From contig JAQPZY010001242.1 in NCBI GenBank assembly GCA_029931535.1, positions 310,001-374,000 on the forward strand: a stretch of DNA of 64,000 bases, read 5' to 3'. The position numbers and the translations under genes are program-made. Positions 1 through 12,350 of this stretch are shown here, piece by piece. The DNA is from Margaritifera margaritifera (taxonomy: Eukaryota; Mollusca; Bivalvia; Unionida; Margaritiferidae). Below the pieces are notes generated by a model. That model saw only the letters and a list, made by a program, of their open reading frames with translations, was not told the origin of the DNA and did no database searches. Within the stretch, counting starts at the first letter, position 1, and each line of letters starts with the position of its first letter.

Positions 1-2209
1 TATTTATACCAATGATGCCAATCCACCATCAAATATAACTTCTGTTACTAAAAATTGATGAAACTTGAAACAACAACTTCTCAGAAACTGCTCAACAGAA
101 AATGACAAAATTTGATATAAAACATTCTGGAAATAAGGGATTTAAACTGTATATAAATGATGTAATTCACTGGATGGAGTTTGACTTTGTAAAGTGCAGC
201 AGCAAGGGGGAGCATTTTATTTTTTTATCACACTGCAAACACCATATCGACATAAGTCATTCTAGAGTATATGACATCCGTTGACATAACAACACCTCTC
301 AACATATTTGACACTCCCTCACAGCAATACAGATGCAGACAAATCATTTTCTGTGCTGAGTAAAATTCAACTAGATCTTCAGGGACATTTGAGCAACAGT
401 ACCATCCAGTCTCTAATGAGTCCATAGATGGACACAAATGACATGCATTACCGTCAACAACAGCAACCATCCACCCACCCATTACTGAACTACTGAGAGC
501 AGCAAAGACTGCATATAATTAAGAAAATATTCCACTGTCCTATGGATTTTAAAGACAGAAGCTTTGTATATTTTTTTTATTTATTTAATGTCTATCTGGT
601 TATGTGAGTGTTGGCACGTGTGTATGTGTGTGATGATGGTATTGAGCAATATTAAATGTACCAACTATATTTTGTTTGTAAGTGTATTATATGCTTCAGA
701 GAAAACAGATATGTTATTTTCTTTTTTGTTATCAAATTTGAATTTCCAGTAATTTTCCTTAAGCTTATATGAAAAGATAACTTATTCTTAATTGGATGAT
801 GTCACTTTTTTGGGTCACACACACTGACACCTCTTTGGGATCTCAAAACATACTATTTGAGTCTTCAAAACCCCCCAACACTGTCTTGGATTATGGCAGG
901 TATGTGTCATTAATAAAAGTAGAAAAACATTTAGAAAACTTTATATAAAGAAACTGCTGAACATTATTCGACCAATTTTGATACAATGAATCCTGGAATA
1001 GGGGCTTTTCAATAATCGACAAATTATGCTGATGTACCATCAAATATGGATGAAGATACAAAAACTAGAGAATCCTTCAAACATTTGTTTTTATAACATA
1101 TGCAATCAATGGAATTGGAAGAAATTTCAACAGAAAGCATCCTACAGACCAAGATTTATTGATAGAGTAAAGCAAGGAAAGGAACCTGTGATAAGGACTA
1201 TTTAGAATCACAGGTTTGGGGTTAAATAAAGTTCTGCCCCTTGCATAAGTTTAAAACAGATGAATTCCAAAAGAACAATAGATGTCAGTGGTTTCCAAGT
1301 TATGGCTCCAGGGGAAGAGACCCATGGGGATAAGGACAGACCCAGAAAGAGACCCATGGGGATAAGGACAGACCCAGAAATCCATTCTGACTGCATAGAC
1401 TAACTCTCTTTGTAATGCTAAGTGAGTGTATATACTATAATGGTGGGAATATCAACAGTTCCAAGTTGTGAAGTAAGACCAAGTCCCCATGGACTTGGAG
1501 AGATCCAAGTAACAACGTAGGTTGTATAAATTACATATTCTTTTTATACCAAGAAAGTGATCCAGTATATATGGTTTTGGAAAGATAAATCACACCAACA
1601 TTAATAGAAAACATGGCAACTATGTACTCCAAGCTTTTCTTTTCCTCCTTTTTTTCAACATAAGTGTGAATTTGCATTCACAAGCTGACAATTATGCCAA
1701 CTATAGGTGAGTGATATTGATCACACTTGGGCCTCTTGCTTTGAGTATAGACCAGTCTGCATCATGGGGTAGTGGTGGAATGTGGGAGTGGCAGGGGTAT
1801 TTTTACATGAGAAAATGGCTCACCATTCTTCTGGTTTAAATAGGGTAACTTATTAAGTAACAGCTAATCTCCCATTGAGACCCTCAACTGTGCCAAACTA
1901 TAAGCACAAAATCCTCATAGCTGACATGTGCAGACTGGTACATGCACATGTAATTGTCATAACAGTTATGGATTTATAGCACAGTCATAGAGGTTAACTC
2001 AATTTAGTAACAACTAATTTCCTTGAGGCCCTTTGAGTTATACTGAAACAACAATCACAAATTGTAATAGCTAACATCAATGCAGACTGGTACATACACA
2101 TGTAATTCACAACACTGTAATTAATATATACTTGGGCAGAACACATATTTGAAATATTTGCGCTATCTGGCTTGCTATTCATTTCAGCTGGTTTCCTGAA
2201 GATCCAAAT
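1..2209. other. Non-coding AT-rich stretch, no gene seen
   Basis: No exon, transposase fragment or RNA gene could be supported. A 32-bp unit is duplicated in tandem at 1316-1380. A diverged copy of 1850-1970 follows at 2000-2120; both contain GCAGACTGGTACAT. The rest is probably intergenic or intronic sequence of the TIR gene. Confidence 0.5.
1316..1380. repeat. Perfect 32-bp tandem duplication
   Basis: Two head-to-tail copies start at 1316 and 1348. Each begins AGAGACCCATGGGGATAAGG, and no difference between them is visible. The identity suggests a recent duplication. Confidence 0.85.
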
Positions 2210-4065
2210 AATATCAGGGCTGAAGATATCACTATTGCTGTCAAGAATTGCAAGGTAATGTAACGCCTTCCCATTCATTTGCCATACATTTTCAATTTTT
2301 GCCATGGTATTGTAAGCTCTTTCCATTTATTTGTAATAATAGATATCACTATTGTTGTCTAAAATTGCAAGGTATTGTAAGGTCCTTCCATTCATTTGTA
2401 ATAATAGATATCACTATTGCTGTCTAGAATTGCAAGGTATTGTAAGGTCTTTCCATTCATTTGAAATAATAGATATCACTATTGCTGTCAAGAATTGCAA
2501 GGTATTTTAAGGCCTTCCCATTCATTTGAAATAATAGATATCACTATTGCTGTCAAGAATTGCAAGGTATTTTAAGGCCTTCCCATTCATTTGAAATAAT
2601 AGATATCACTATTGCTGTCAAGAATCGCAAGGTATTGTAAGGCCTTCCCATTCATTTGTCATACATTTTCAATTTTTGCCAAGGTATTGTAAGGTCTTTC
2701 CATTCATTTGTAATTATAAATATCACTATTGCTGTCTAGAATTGCAAGGTAATGTAAGATCTTTCCATTCATTTGTAATAATAAATATCACTATTGCTGT
2801 CTTGAATTACAAGGTATTGTAAGGTCTTTCCATTCATTTGTAATAATAGATATCACTATTGCTGTCTAGAATTGCAAGGTAATGTAAGGTCTTTCCATTC
2901 ATTTGTAATAATAAATATCACTATTGCTGTCTAGAATTGCAAGGTAATGTAAGGTCTTTCCATTCATTTGTAATAATAAATATCACTATTGCTGTCTAGA
3001 ATTACAAGGTGATGTAAGGTCTTTCTATTCATTTGTAATAATAAATATCACTATTGCTGTCTTGAATTACAAGGTATTGTATGGTCTTTCCATTCATTTG
3101 TAATAATAGATATCATTACTGCTGTCTTGAATTACAAGGTAATGTATGGTCTTTCTATTTATTTGTAATAATAAATATCACTATTGCTGTCTTGAATTAC
3201 AAGGTATTGTATGGTCTTTCTATTCATTTGTAATAATAAATATCACTATTGCTGTCTTGAATTACAAGGTAATGTAAGGTCTTTCTATTCATTTGTAATA
3301 ATAAATATCACTATTGCTGTCTTGAATTACAAGGTATTGTAAGATCTTTCCATTATTTGTAATAATAGATATCATTACTGCTGTCTTGAATTACAAGGTA
3401 TTGTATGGTCTTTCCATTCATTTGTAATAATAAATATCACTATTGCTGTCTTCAAATACAAGGTATTGTAAGGTCTTTCCATTCATTTGTAATAATAGAT
3501 ATCATTACTGCTGTCTTGAATTACAAGGTATTGTAAGGTCTTTCCATTCATTTGAAATAATAAATATCACTATTGCTGTCTTGAATTACAAGGTATTGTA
3601 TGGTCTTTCCATTCGTTTGTAATAATAAATATCACTATTGCTGTCTTGAATTACAAGGTATTGTAAGGTCTTTCCATTCATTTGTAATAATAAATATCAC
3701 TGTCTTGAATTACAAGGTATTGTAAGGTCTTTCCATTCATTTGAAATAATAAATATCACTATTGCTGTCTTGAATTACAAGGTATTGTATGGTCTTTCCA
3801 TTCATTTGTAATAATAAATATCACTATTGATGTCTTGAATTACAAGGTATTGTATGGTCTTTCCATTCATTTGTAATAATAAATATCACTATTGCTGTCT
3901 TGAATTACAAGGTATTGTATGGTCTTTCCATTTATTTGTAATAATAAATATCACTGTCTTGAATTACAAGGTATTGTATGGTCTTTCCATTTATTTGTAA
4001 TAATAAATATCACTGTCTTGAATTACAAGGTATTGTAAGGTCTTTCTATTAATTTGTCATAAATT
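2210..4065. repeat. Tandem array, 65-bp unit, about 28 copies
   Basis: Units start at GATATCACTATTGCTGTC or AATATCACTATTGCTGTC with a 65-base period (for example 2342, 2407 and 2472). They contain GGTCTTTCCATTCATTTG. A few units lack six bases (ATCACTGTC for ATCACTATTGCTGTC). Two units at the left end carry a variant tail (CATACATTTTCAATTTTTGCC), and this variant also closes the array near 4060. The unit length is not a multiple of three and every frame is broken, so this is a satellite-like non-coding array. Confidence 0.95.
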
Positions 4066-4097
4066 TTTAATTTTCACCAAAATTAGAATAGAATATA

Positions 4098-4295
4098 TAC
4101 CATATATACTTGCTTATAAGTTGAGTTTAACTACAAACAACATCGACCCTGATCATGTATCACATAATGCACTGTTCTACTGATTACTCCTAGCAAAACT
4201 GCATAGACCCAGATCTGCTGGTGCATTATGCAATGGCAGATCTGAGTCTGTGCAGTTTGCAGTTGGACTAAAGTTGTAAGCAAGTATATATGGTA
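4098..4295. mobile_element. MITE M1, CCATATATACTTG family (short form)
   Basis: This element of about 198 bp has inverted ends. It starts TACCATATATACTTGCTTAT and ends GCAAGTATATATGGTA. The interior is itself partly palindromic (CAGATCTGCTGGTGCATTAT against ATGCAATGGCAGATCTG). It sits between the two 65-bp arrays. Related copies lie at 13735-13903, 16482-16700, 19676-21488 and 27399-28975. Confidence 0.85.
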
Positions 4296-4545
4296 GCTCA
4301 AGGATCCTGGTGAAACAACTCAAATTCTAAAAACTAGGTTGAGCAGTCAAGGATGTTCCAGCCATCCATGTTTGAGGCAACAAGATTATACTGTATTATT
4401 TTGTTAATAATCAGTTTTAATAATTGTTCACTAGTTGCACAAGTCACAATAATAAACAGAATGCAGAAAGTCTCCCATTTAAGGTACTGTGAATTCCTGT
4501 ATTTTTATAATTTTGCAAGAAAAGACATTTTATTCAGTACTCGTT

Positions 4546-5140
4546 TCATTCATGGAGTAGGGACAGGGACCTATTGTTTCCACAGTCAGATCTTTGTTCA
4601 CTGAGTATTTAAATGCATGGAGTGGAGACAGGGCCCTATTGTTTCCACAGTAGGAACTTTGTTCATTGAGTACTAAATTCATGCAGTAGGGACGGGGCCC
4701 TATTGTTTCCACAGTAGGATCTTTGTTCACTGAGTATTTAAATTCATGTAGTGGGGATTGGGACCCTATTGTTTCCACAGTAGGATCTTTGTTCACTGAG
4801 TATTTAAATTCATGGAGAGGGGATGGGCCCTGTTGTTTTCACAGTAGGATCTTTGTTCACCGAGTATTTAAATGCATGGAGTCGGGACAGGGCACTATTG
4901 TTTCCACAGTAGGAACTTTGTTCATTGAGTACTAAATTCATGGAGTGGGGACAGGGCCCTATTGTTTCCATAGTAGGATCTGTGTTCACTGAGTATTTAA
5001 ATTCATGGAGTGGGAATGGGGCCCTATTGTTTTCACAGTCAGACCTTTGTTCATTGAGTATTTAAATTCATGGAGTGGGGAAGGGGCCCTATTGTTTCCA
5101 CAGTAGGATCTTTGTTCTTTGAGTATTTTAATTCATGGTT
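4546..5140. repeat. Tandem array, about 64-65-bp unit, 9 copies
   Basis: The units carry TTCATGGAGTGGGGACAGGG followed by CCCTATTGTTTCCACAGTAG, starting near 4550, 4614, 4679, 4743, 4809, 4874, 4937, 5002 and 5067. Both strands stay partly open because the unit is near 65 bp with indels, which creates short repetitive open frames that I judge meaningless. The sequence is unrelated to the array just upstream, although the period is nearly the same. Confidence 0.93.
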
Positions 5141-5279
5141 TGTTGCAACCTTGAAATCAAAGAAAATTGATACCCCTTGAAAATAAAACTCAATGTATTT
5201 TACATGATACTTATCTGCTGTTTATCTCAAACTGTCATTTAGAAATGTCAGATTCAGTCCTTGGCTCAATATTCCGCTT

Positions 5280-6421
5280 TACAGTGGTCCTCCTCTTGTA
5301 AGACCACCCCTTCTGTAGCAAGAAAGTGGCCTTATAAGAGGGGGATCATATAGAAATGAGTAATAGTTACATTATAAAGTATGAAAGGTGTAACTAATTT
5401 TTAAATATTTAATATTTTCATTTCAAAATCACAGGCATGTTATGGAATCATTGTGATAAAACTTATAACAAATGTCATTTAAAATAATTATGAATAATCA
5501 TCAATTGTGGTGCAATACCTATAACAAATGTCATTTAAAATAATTATGAATAATCATCAGTTGTGGTGCAATACCACCTTGTCACTAAAATCTGGGCACA
5601 AACATCTGGATGTAACTATCATTTTCAATCCATTTCATTTTCCCATAGCTGTAGAATGTATAACTGATGATGTTTATTTGAATTTGTATTGTCATCAAAT
5701 TTTTCAGTACTGATCAAGATCTCTCTCTCTCTTTTCATTTAGTCGAATTTCTTTCACTTTTTGTTCTAATTTGAGATGTCTCATGACATTGTGCACTTTT
5801 TGCAATAACTTACTCCTTCATTGGCAATTTGTAGTTATTACATGAAATGCTCCATGTTTACAAAGGAAGTGAGCCTGTCCTGCAGTTGATTGGTTTTAGT
5901 CTGGTACCCTTTCAGGTACATTTCATAATCTATGAGAGAGAAGCCACAATAGCGAACATGCCATTTTAACTTTCTGGCAACCGGATGTCCCACTGACTTG
6001 AACTGAACAATACTTGTGCTTCTCAGCAGTTAACTTTTGTTATATTGATAATTATCGGTGGTAGTAATAGCCAGTAATTATCAAAGTGACAAAACCTAAC
6101 ATCTAAGAACACACAGCAGTAAGGATAATTGGATTACTTAACTCTTTATAATAATTAAAGTTAGGTACTTTATCGGTATGTTGCAACAAATGTCAATGTT
6201 GAATTTAGAAATCAACAAATATTAGTGAGATTTCCATCTGTAAAACCCATTATGTGGCTGCTTGCAAGGGATAAATTTGACAGTATTTGCACTAATATGC
6301 CAGCAGCAAGCCTCAATAGGGGGGTTCTTTTGAATACAGACTCATCCATGCCAATGGATTATGGCCATATAAAGTGGGTGGCTGCTGGTCAGGGGGGCTC
6401 TTCATGAGGGGGACCACTATA
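5280..6421 (-). mobile_element. Tigger-like non-autonomous DNA element T1
   Basis: The ends are inverted: TACAGTGGTCCTCCTCTTGT on the left and GAGGGGGACCACTATA on the right, with TA at both edges as in Tc1/mariner/pogo insertions. It is about 1.14 kb and homologous, in opposite orientation, to 52841-53952. No transposase is intact. An internal 56-bp unit is duplicated at 5464-5575 in this copy only. Confidence 0.85.
5464..5575. repeat. 56-bp tandem duplication inside T1
   Basis: Two copies start at 5464 and 5520, each with TATAACAAATGTCATTTAAA, and differ by one visible base. The other copy of the element (52841-53952) has a single unit, so this arose after insertion. Confidence 0.85.
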
Positions 6422-6704
6422 CCAAGAAGTAAACATCCACTTTCCAAAATTGTGCAAAGATGAGTGAAAACTAAAATGAAACTTGTTCTTTAATTTTCAT
6501 TGTAGACTGAGTATAGTAAACTGTGCAGATGAACAGCGTTTGAAATTAATTTTTATAACTGCAGGAACCCAGGCAACAACTATTGAAACAAATTGCAAAA
6601 TCCTGTAAAAGATTATTAGTCCATTCAGAAATGGCACTTTTGAAAGCTGCAGATGTTAATGTTTAGCCCTGCAAGTAACTAGCAATTTTTGTTTCTCGTT
6701 TGAA

Positions 6705-6862
6705 TATATTCTCCAATCACATTAACATTAGGAAGAACCTCCACTACCTCTTATCTATCCCATCTATATTCCATATAGAGGAAGGAAAACTCTTTTCCCA
6801 TCCCTTCCCTCCCCAAACCACCACTAGGTGGCTATGGTTGTTTACCACTTTTTAGCTTTCGC
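6705..6862. repeat. Left inverted terminal repeat of DIRS A
   Basis: The segment from CTCCAATCACATTAACATTA through the C-rich CCCATCCCTTCCCTCCCC to CCACTTTTTAGCTT is the diverged reverse complement of 12140-12325. The same repeat frames DIRS C. Confidence 0.85.
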
Positions 6863-7159
6863 TCAATACAACATTGTATCTTGTACCACGCACAGAATCT
6901 AAGTTAATCTTGTGTATTATTGCCCATCCATCGATTAAGTCAGTATAGTATTGAGTGTAAAGGTGTTTACAACATGCTGCAATCATTATTTTGCAAAATT
7001 TGTTGATATTTATTTGAATTTCTTGCAGTTGTGGACTTCTTATTTTTCTTATGAGCTTGTACTCCAACATGGTATAGTTGGTGCTGATTGTTGGTTGTTT
7101 TTGTATTCACTGCTGATATTTATTTCCTTATTTAGTAAAAAGTGTTGATTATTTGTGAT

Positions 7160-9180
7160 GGTGAACACTTTCAATTTGTTATTTCCCGAACATTTTTTGC
7201 CATTCTTGTTTTTCAGAAAATTGATAGACCATGTCGATGAAATGCATAAATGCAAAAGATTTAAGGCGACTGAGGGCATGCATGGGATCAGCCTTGTGTG
7301 TACCAAATGTTCATGTACAGCTGCATGCTGTGCTTGTGTGTCATGGTCGGAGAACATCTCATCCACGGTATTGCAATGAGGACTAAAGACAAAAGAGAGA
7401 TGCAGCAAGTCCTGAGTGACAGACTGCGATATACTAAGTTTACATCTGAAGATGTTGTCACTGGCCAGCATAGTGGGAGACACTTTGGTGGTCCCTTCCC
7501 CCTCAAAAGTGATGCATCCAAAATCCACAGCAAGTTGGAGATGGAAGAAAAGGGGTTGCAGAGTTGCCACCCACTTTCTCCACAGGCATTGTCAGTGTCG
7601 CATATGTGGCCACTAGTACAAGAGGCGATGGAACAGTTGCTGGCTTCGAGTGAATTTGTTCCCTGCCATCCCTCTTATTTCTCCAATGATGACTTGGAGC
7701 TTACGGGAGACTGTCCTCCCTTTTCTAGGGTGCCCAGTGGGCATAAGTCCTCCCGCATGCCTGAGCTTGGCCTTATGTGGATGATTCGTTCTGTCATTAG
7801 TCCAGGCCATATAATGCTGTTCCAGCTGCTGACCATCCAGTCCAGCTGACTGCCCCATACTCTGCAACTAGTGACCAGGAATCAGTCACTTCAGCAAGCC
7901 ATGCTGTATCCTGGCTGACTGCAATTTGGTATGCAGAGCTATATGGGGATCTGGTTAGCCGATTCATCTGTTTCGCAACATGGACCAACCAGGCAGTTAC
8001 TGAACCACCTGTCCAGTCAACAACCGGGCTATCCATCCAGCTGAGAGCTGAGTTATCTGTCCACACAATAGCCAAGTAGACTGGCCAACACAATTACTGG
8101 CAAATCATACCAGCAAGACAAATCATGGCACTTGCCCAGCTGCCACTGCAATTGCTGGCTCAAATCTTTACAACTTATCCTTTGGGGAGATACCAAATCA
8201 TACACAGGGATAATGGCATGGCCTTGTGCCTGCCCCATGGGATGTTTTACTTTGATATTGACAGAATGCCCAATGAGGACAACCCCCACAGGGAGTGTGG
8301 GGATAATGTTGATGACTTACCATAAGCTGATCCTATAATATAGTTTTACACTTTCTGTGGATGAAATCCACCCAGTTCTGCCAATTTCCAAGTGCCCAGC
8401 CCCATCAGCTGCAAATCAGACCTATAAGGTCAAGGCTTCAGTGGATTTGGAAGATGAAGACAAACAGCCATCCTTCCATCTTCTTCCACAGTTAGCGAAC
8501 ATTAAAGAAATCTCTGGCTGCCTGATAGATACAATACAGGACCCAGGCAGTTCCAATGCTTTCATTTCTGATTCCATCTACCAGGGTCATTCTTTATGCT
8601 GGTATCACACACATTCGCTGATGTTGAGAACTGAGCTGCTGTCCTTGGACAAAAACGTTGTTGCGGTCTATATGACCAACTCTCTGTTTTACAAGGTGAA
8701 CAACAATGTCTTGCACGCCACCTCCAAGTTAGGGTGAAACATGATTGCTACCTCCTCAATGCTAGATTTGGCTTTGCTAACAAGTTTTCAACTGGCAGAA
8801 AAGCAGGTAGCAATCATGCGAGCGGATCCATGGCCCACATTAGCACTGTGATTAACAGGGCTTCACATCACATGATGGCTAATGCCCTGATGGCTTTGGA
8901 TGAGATGCCTGCCTGCGCTCATCTGCCCTTAAGCTGCATCATGCCTTGGCCTGTTGGTCAGCACCTTTTCACATGCCATTACTGTTTGGTGGAAAAATTG
9001 ATGAAGTACATAGGCAAGCATCACAAGAAGTACTTCAACTTGCCTTGCTGTCTGCACCTACTTTCAGGCTGAACCAGTCTCAGCCACAGCGAAGAGACAA
9101 TTACCAGGAAAAGGATAAGAAGCTGAATAACTCTCAAAGGCAACAGTTTTGTTCCCAATTCAACTTCAGGCAGTAGCAGG
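7160..9180 (+). pseudogene. DIRS A gag-like ORF remnants
   Basis: Several overlapping open pieces (7298-7849, 8125-8338, 8357-8737, 8734-9072, 8946-9176) are pieces of one broken ORF1. The stretch at 8160-8340 (LPHGMFYFDIDRMPNEDNP) matches the equivalent region of DIRS C at 30450-30600 (LGMLYEDIEALLDEDNP), which shows that this is a shared element gene. A Cys-rich patch lies near 7300. ORF1 proteins of DIRS elements are structural or nucleic-acid binding. Frameshifts separate all the pieces. Confidence 0.75.
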
Positions 9181-9429
9181 CACCTAAATTCCTGTGGCAG
9201 TTTAATAAAGGGGAAAGGAAACAAGGTTTCTCATTCCCCAAACCTCCTTACAGCCAATGTTGACTTGCCACCCTGACCGCCCGCAGACAGCCTTCCGGTG
9301 GGTGCCAGACTCCTTCATTTTTGAACTGCATGGATCAACCTGTTTCCCGAGAATGAATGGGCAATCCAATTTGTTTTCAAGGGGCTTTGGATTTCATTAT
9401 CCAACCCTCCCCTCTCCCCTTTCGACTTC

Positions 9430-10100
9430 CCCATCCATGACAGACTTTCTGTCTGATCTAGAAAAGGTGTGAATTTTACAGAAGAAGATCTGGTCACTAT
9501 TTGACAAGCAGGCAGTAGAGATAGTATGCAAGCCAAACTCTCCGGGGTTCTACTCCAGGCTGTTTCTAGTACCTAAGGCCAATGGGAATCTCAGACCTGT
9601 CACAGACCTCAGCTGGCTCAACAAGTACCTACCCATGCTGACATTCAAAATGGAGATGGCAATATCAGTCAGGTTTTCGATAAAAAGGAATGAAATTTTG
9701 CTGATTATAGACTTAACTGATGCATGCTTTCACATCCCTATACACATGAACTCATGCAAGTTCCTTCAGTTTGGTTTCCAAGGAATCATTTACGAATTTC
9801 ATGCTCTTCGTTCATCATCAATATCAGCCCATATGCTTTCACCAAGATCATCAACTGTGTCGTCTCTTTCTTCTGGTTGACCTCACCAGCAGTAATGACA
9901 GTGTATCTCGATGACATCCTCCCAAAACACAATGTAAGTTTATCTTTGGTCAAGGGCAGAAATGATCTTCCTTCCCTTTTGAGTCAGTTAGGTTTTCTGA
10001 TCAATTGGGACAATTCAGACCTCACTCAATCCCAGCATTTTGTCTACTTGGGCATGGATTTTTTTAGAAACCTGAACCTTGTTTGCCTCCCTCAATAGCG
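9430..10100 (+). pseudogene. DIRS A reverse transcriptase fragment
   Basis: Motifs appear in order over several frames: NSPGFYSRLFLVPKANGNLR, TDLSWLNKYLP, LLIIDLTDACFHIPIH, LQFGFQGIIYEFHALRS and, at about 9901, VYLDDIL (the YxDD active site). These are the fingers and palm blocks of a DIRS-type reverse transcriptase. At least three frame changes occur. RNase H follows downstream. Confidence 0.88.
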
Positions 10101-10329
10101 TGCAGTGCAAATTATTGACAGGGAGTGGATCTTGGTGAGACAGTTTTTGCAACTCTTTGATCTGCTCAATGCAGCAGCAGATTTGAATCTCCTTGGCCAC
10201 CTTTCATGCACCATTTGCAGATGGCCCTGCTAGCCTAATAGCATCCCTTTTCCTGTTGACTATCAACAAATCATGATCTCAAACAAAGTAGTGTCCTTTC
10301 TGTGCAAGTGACTCAACAAACAATGGTTC

Positions 10330-10800
10330 ATGGCAGGAATTACTCTAGATAAACCCTAACCAGAAAGTACAATGCACAGATGCCAGCTTGTATGGTTGCG
10401 GAGCCCATCTGTTGCCCAGCTTCACCACAGTCAGTGGCAAATGGGTGCCAGAGGAGTTACCTCTCCACATTCTAGAATTGAAGGCCGTAGTAAACACACG
10501 TTTCATTTCTGGAAGAATCATTAGTATGGAAAGGTAGTCCACATTATGACAGATAGTTCTGTGGTGGTGACCTGTCTCCTCAAACAGGAGGGGACAAAAT
10601 CACGAGATCTATGTATTCTGGTTTAGAATTTTCTCTGCTGGTGTGCACAGATGTGTGTAACAGTCCACATCAGACATATTCTGGGCAGGCTGAATGTTCT
10701 GGCTGATTCATTGTCAAGAAGGGGCCAAACCCTTCGCTCTGAGGGGTTCATCCGTTCATCGATCTTTCAGATGATAAATGCACTTTGGGGCTACGCAACT
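10330..10800 (+). pseudogene. DIRS A RNase H fragment
   Basis: Scattered motifs across frames include an ELKAVVNTRFI-like block near 10480, SSVVVTCLLKQEG near 10556, RHILGRLNVLADSLSRRG near 10673-10725 and LWGYATVSSL near 10777. These match the RNase H region of DIRS elements (DNxxVVxxIxxxGG, PGxxNxLADxLSR). It is interrupted by stops and not functional. Confidence 0.8.
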
Positions 10801-10977
10801 GTGTCGTCCCTTTGAGTGCCTTAATTGCACAATTGGCTAACTGTTTCTTTCCTCAGGCTCTTCGATGAAAAAAAGTTAACCCCTACTCCGATCATAGGCT
10901 ACTGCTCCATGATCTCAGACACATTCAGGCATCACAGTAGAGTGGATATGGGTCAAAATTAGGATTTATCAGGCCTA

Positions 10978-11710
10978 TTGGCCAATTTTGAATTTAACAG
11001 GCCAGAATCACTTACCCTGTTTTCCAAGTGGAATTTATTATGGGTTCTGGCATGGCTTAATTCAAATCAGTTTGAGCCCTCAACCAGCACCTTCTTGAAG
11101 CTGCTATCGTACAAAACATGTTTCTTGATAGCTCTAGCTTCAGCATGCAGGGTAAGCAAATTGCATGCCCTTTCAGTGGACCCAAACTATCTACAAGTCA
11201 GATTAGATGGTTGCGTGGTCTGTGGTCCTGAGAATGCAACCAGTCTTCATAGCGAAGAACAGGCTGCCATTAATGGACAATCAAAGAGTGGTCATCTGCC
11301 TCTCCTCCATCAATCAGTCAATGGTGGTGGTGATGCAAGACCTGGCCCATGTGCTCAAACTCTACATAAAGCACACGGAAATGTGCCGTGGTGCCCGGTA
11401 ACACCTCTTTCTTTTGGTCAAGCTGGAGAAAGAGGATATACCACCCAAACCCTGGCATCATGGCTAAAGTGGGTAATATGCTTGGCATTTTCTGAGATCT
11501 CAAAAGATCAAGTATGCCTCATGAAAATCTCATCTCATGAAATCAGGGCTATATCTGCAAGCCTTGCATTTGAACGGACCATTGCGGTCTGAGACATAAT
11601 AGACACAGTTGGCTGGCATGCGCAGTCAACCTTCTCAAGCTTCTGTCTTCTTGATCTAGCTTCGCAGAGACAAGAATTGAATCTGCTAGGTCCAGTGGCA
11701 GCAGCCCAGA
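10978..11710 (+). pseudogene. DIRS A tyrosine recombinase (mutated)
   Basis: An open frame of 204 codons carries LSYKTCFLIALASACRVSKL (Arg box I) and SSHEIRAISASLAFERT (the HxxR box). Continuation after a stop at 11592 gives VGWHAQSTFSSFCLLDLA. In DIRS recombinases the Tyr nucleophile sits in the SSFY motif; here it reads SSFC, so the enzyme should be inactive. This is the best-preserved recombinase in the window. It belongs to the phage-integrase-like family and would act on circular element DNA. Confidence 0.88.
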
Positions 11711-12042
11711 CCATCATCAGACCAGTTTGAAGTCAGCACAGTCTTACCACGAGTATAGAACAGCGCTGTTGCTGGATTCGTTTGGTGATTTTACTCAGTA
11801 AGAAAAAGTCATTTGCTTCCTTTTCTTATACCCGGTTACTGTTGTCATGACTTAAGTGGCAGTCAGTTGTGCTGTTCTGATATTAGGAGTGTGGTTTACC
11901 CTCATACATGGAAGAATTCTTATGCCCTCAAGGCTGACCATGGTTGAGGTAGGATGCTCCACATTGCCTCCTCCTATTATCTGTTCTCCTAGCACTGATG
12001 TGATCGGGGAATGTATTCATAGGAGAAAGAAATTTCTTTACT

Positions 12043-12350
12043 AAATTATGTTTCTCTAAAATACTTACCTGATCACATTACTATTAAGCTCTCCCATGCC
12101 TGTCTGCAAAAATGAGCATCCTCGTCAAGGTATTACTTAAGCTAAAACTGGTAAACAACCATAGCCACCTAGCGATGGTTAGGAGAGGTAAGGGGAAGGG
12201 TTGGGAAGAGTTTCTTCCCTTTGTCTTTATGGAACATAGATGGGAAAGATGATTTTGTCTTTTCGCAATTGCTGGATTAGAGATGTGGCAGAGTTTCTTC
12301 CTAACATTTTTGTGATTAGGTAAGTATTCTTGGAGAAACATAATTTGCAG
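12043..12350. repeat. Right terminal module of DIRS A
   Basis: This module contains the right inverted terminal repeat (about 12140-12325). It is itself bounded by short inverted repeats: ATGTTTCTCTAAAATACTTA at 12048 and its counterpart GTAAGTATTCTTGGAGAAAC at 12321-12340. The outer edge holds TTAGGTAAGT, which matches a splice donor. Confidence 0.8.

Larger units (their letters stand above)
6700..12350 (+). mobile_element. DIRS-type retrotransposon A (degenerate, near full length)
   Basis: The element of about 5.65 kb is bounded by inverted termini: 6705-6862 is the reverse complement of about 12140-12325 (CATAGCCACCTAG and GGTAAACAACCATAG occur on both sides in opposite senses). Order inside: gag-like remnants, reverse transcriptase, RNase H and tyrosine recombinase. 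This is the layout of DIRS elements, which integrate with a recombinase instead of an integrase. Many stops and frameshifts show it is dead. It lies upstream of the TIR1 exon in the same orientation as the gene. Confidence 0.9.

Noticed and set aside
2210..4065. CRISPR-like array
   Set aside because: Units are contiguous 65-bp tandem repeats without variable spacers, in eukaryotic sequence.
4530..4935. Repetitive open frames on both strands (for example NKDPTVETIG units)
   Set aside because: They follow the 64-65-bp tandem array, both strands are open for the same reason, and the repeat drifts out of frame.
6564..6665. Possible exon after ATAACTGCAG, starting EPRQQLLKQIAKSCKRL
   Set aside because: It has a fair acceptor and helical composition, but no good donor before an in-frame stop, and no TIR or other motif ties it to the gene. 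It remains possible as an unrelated exon.
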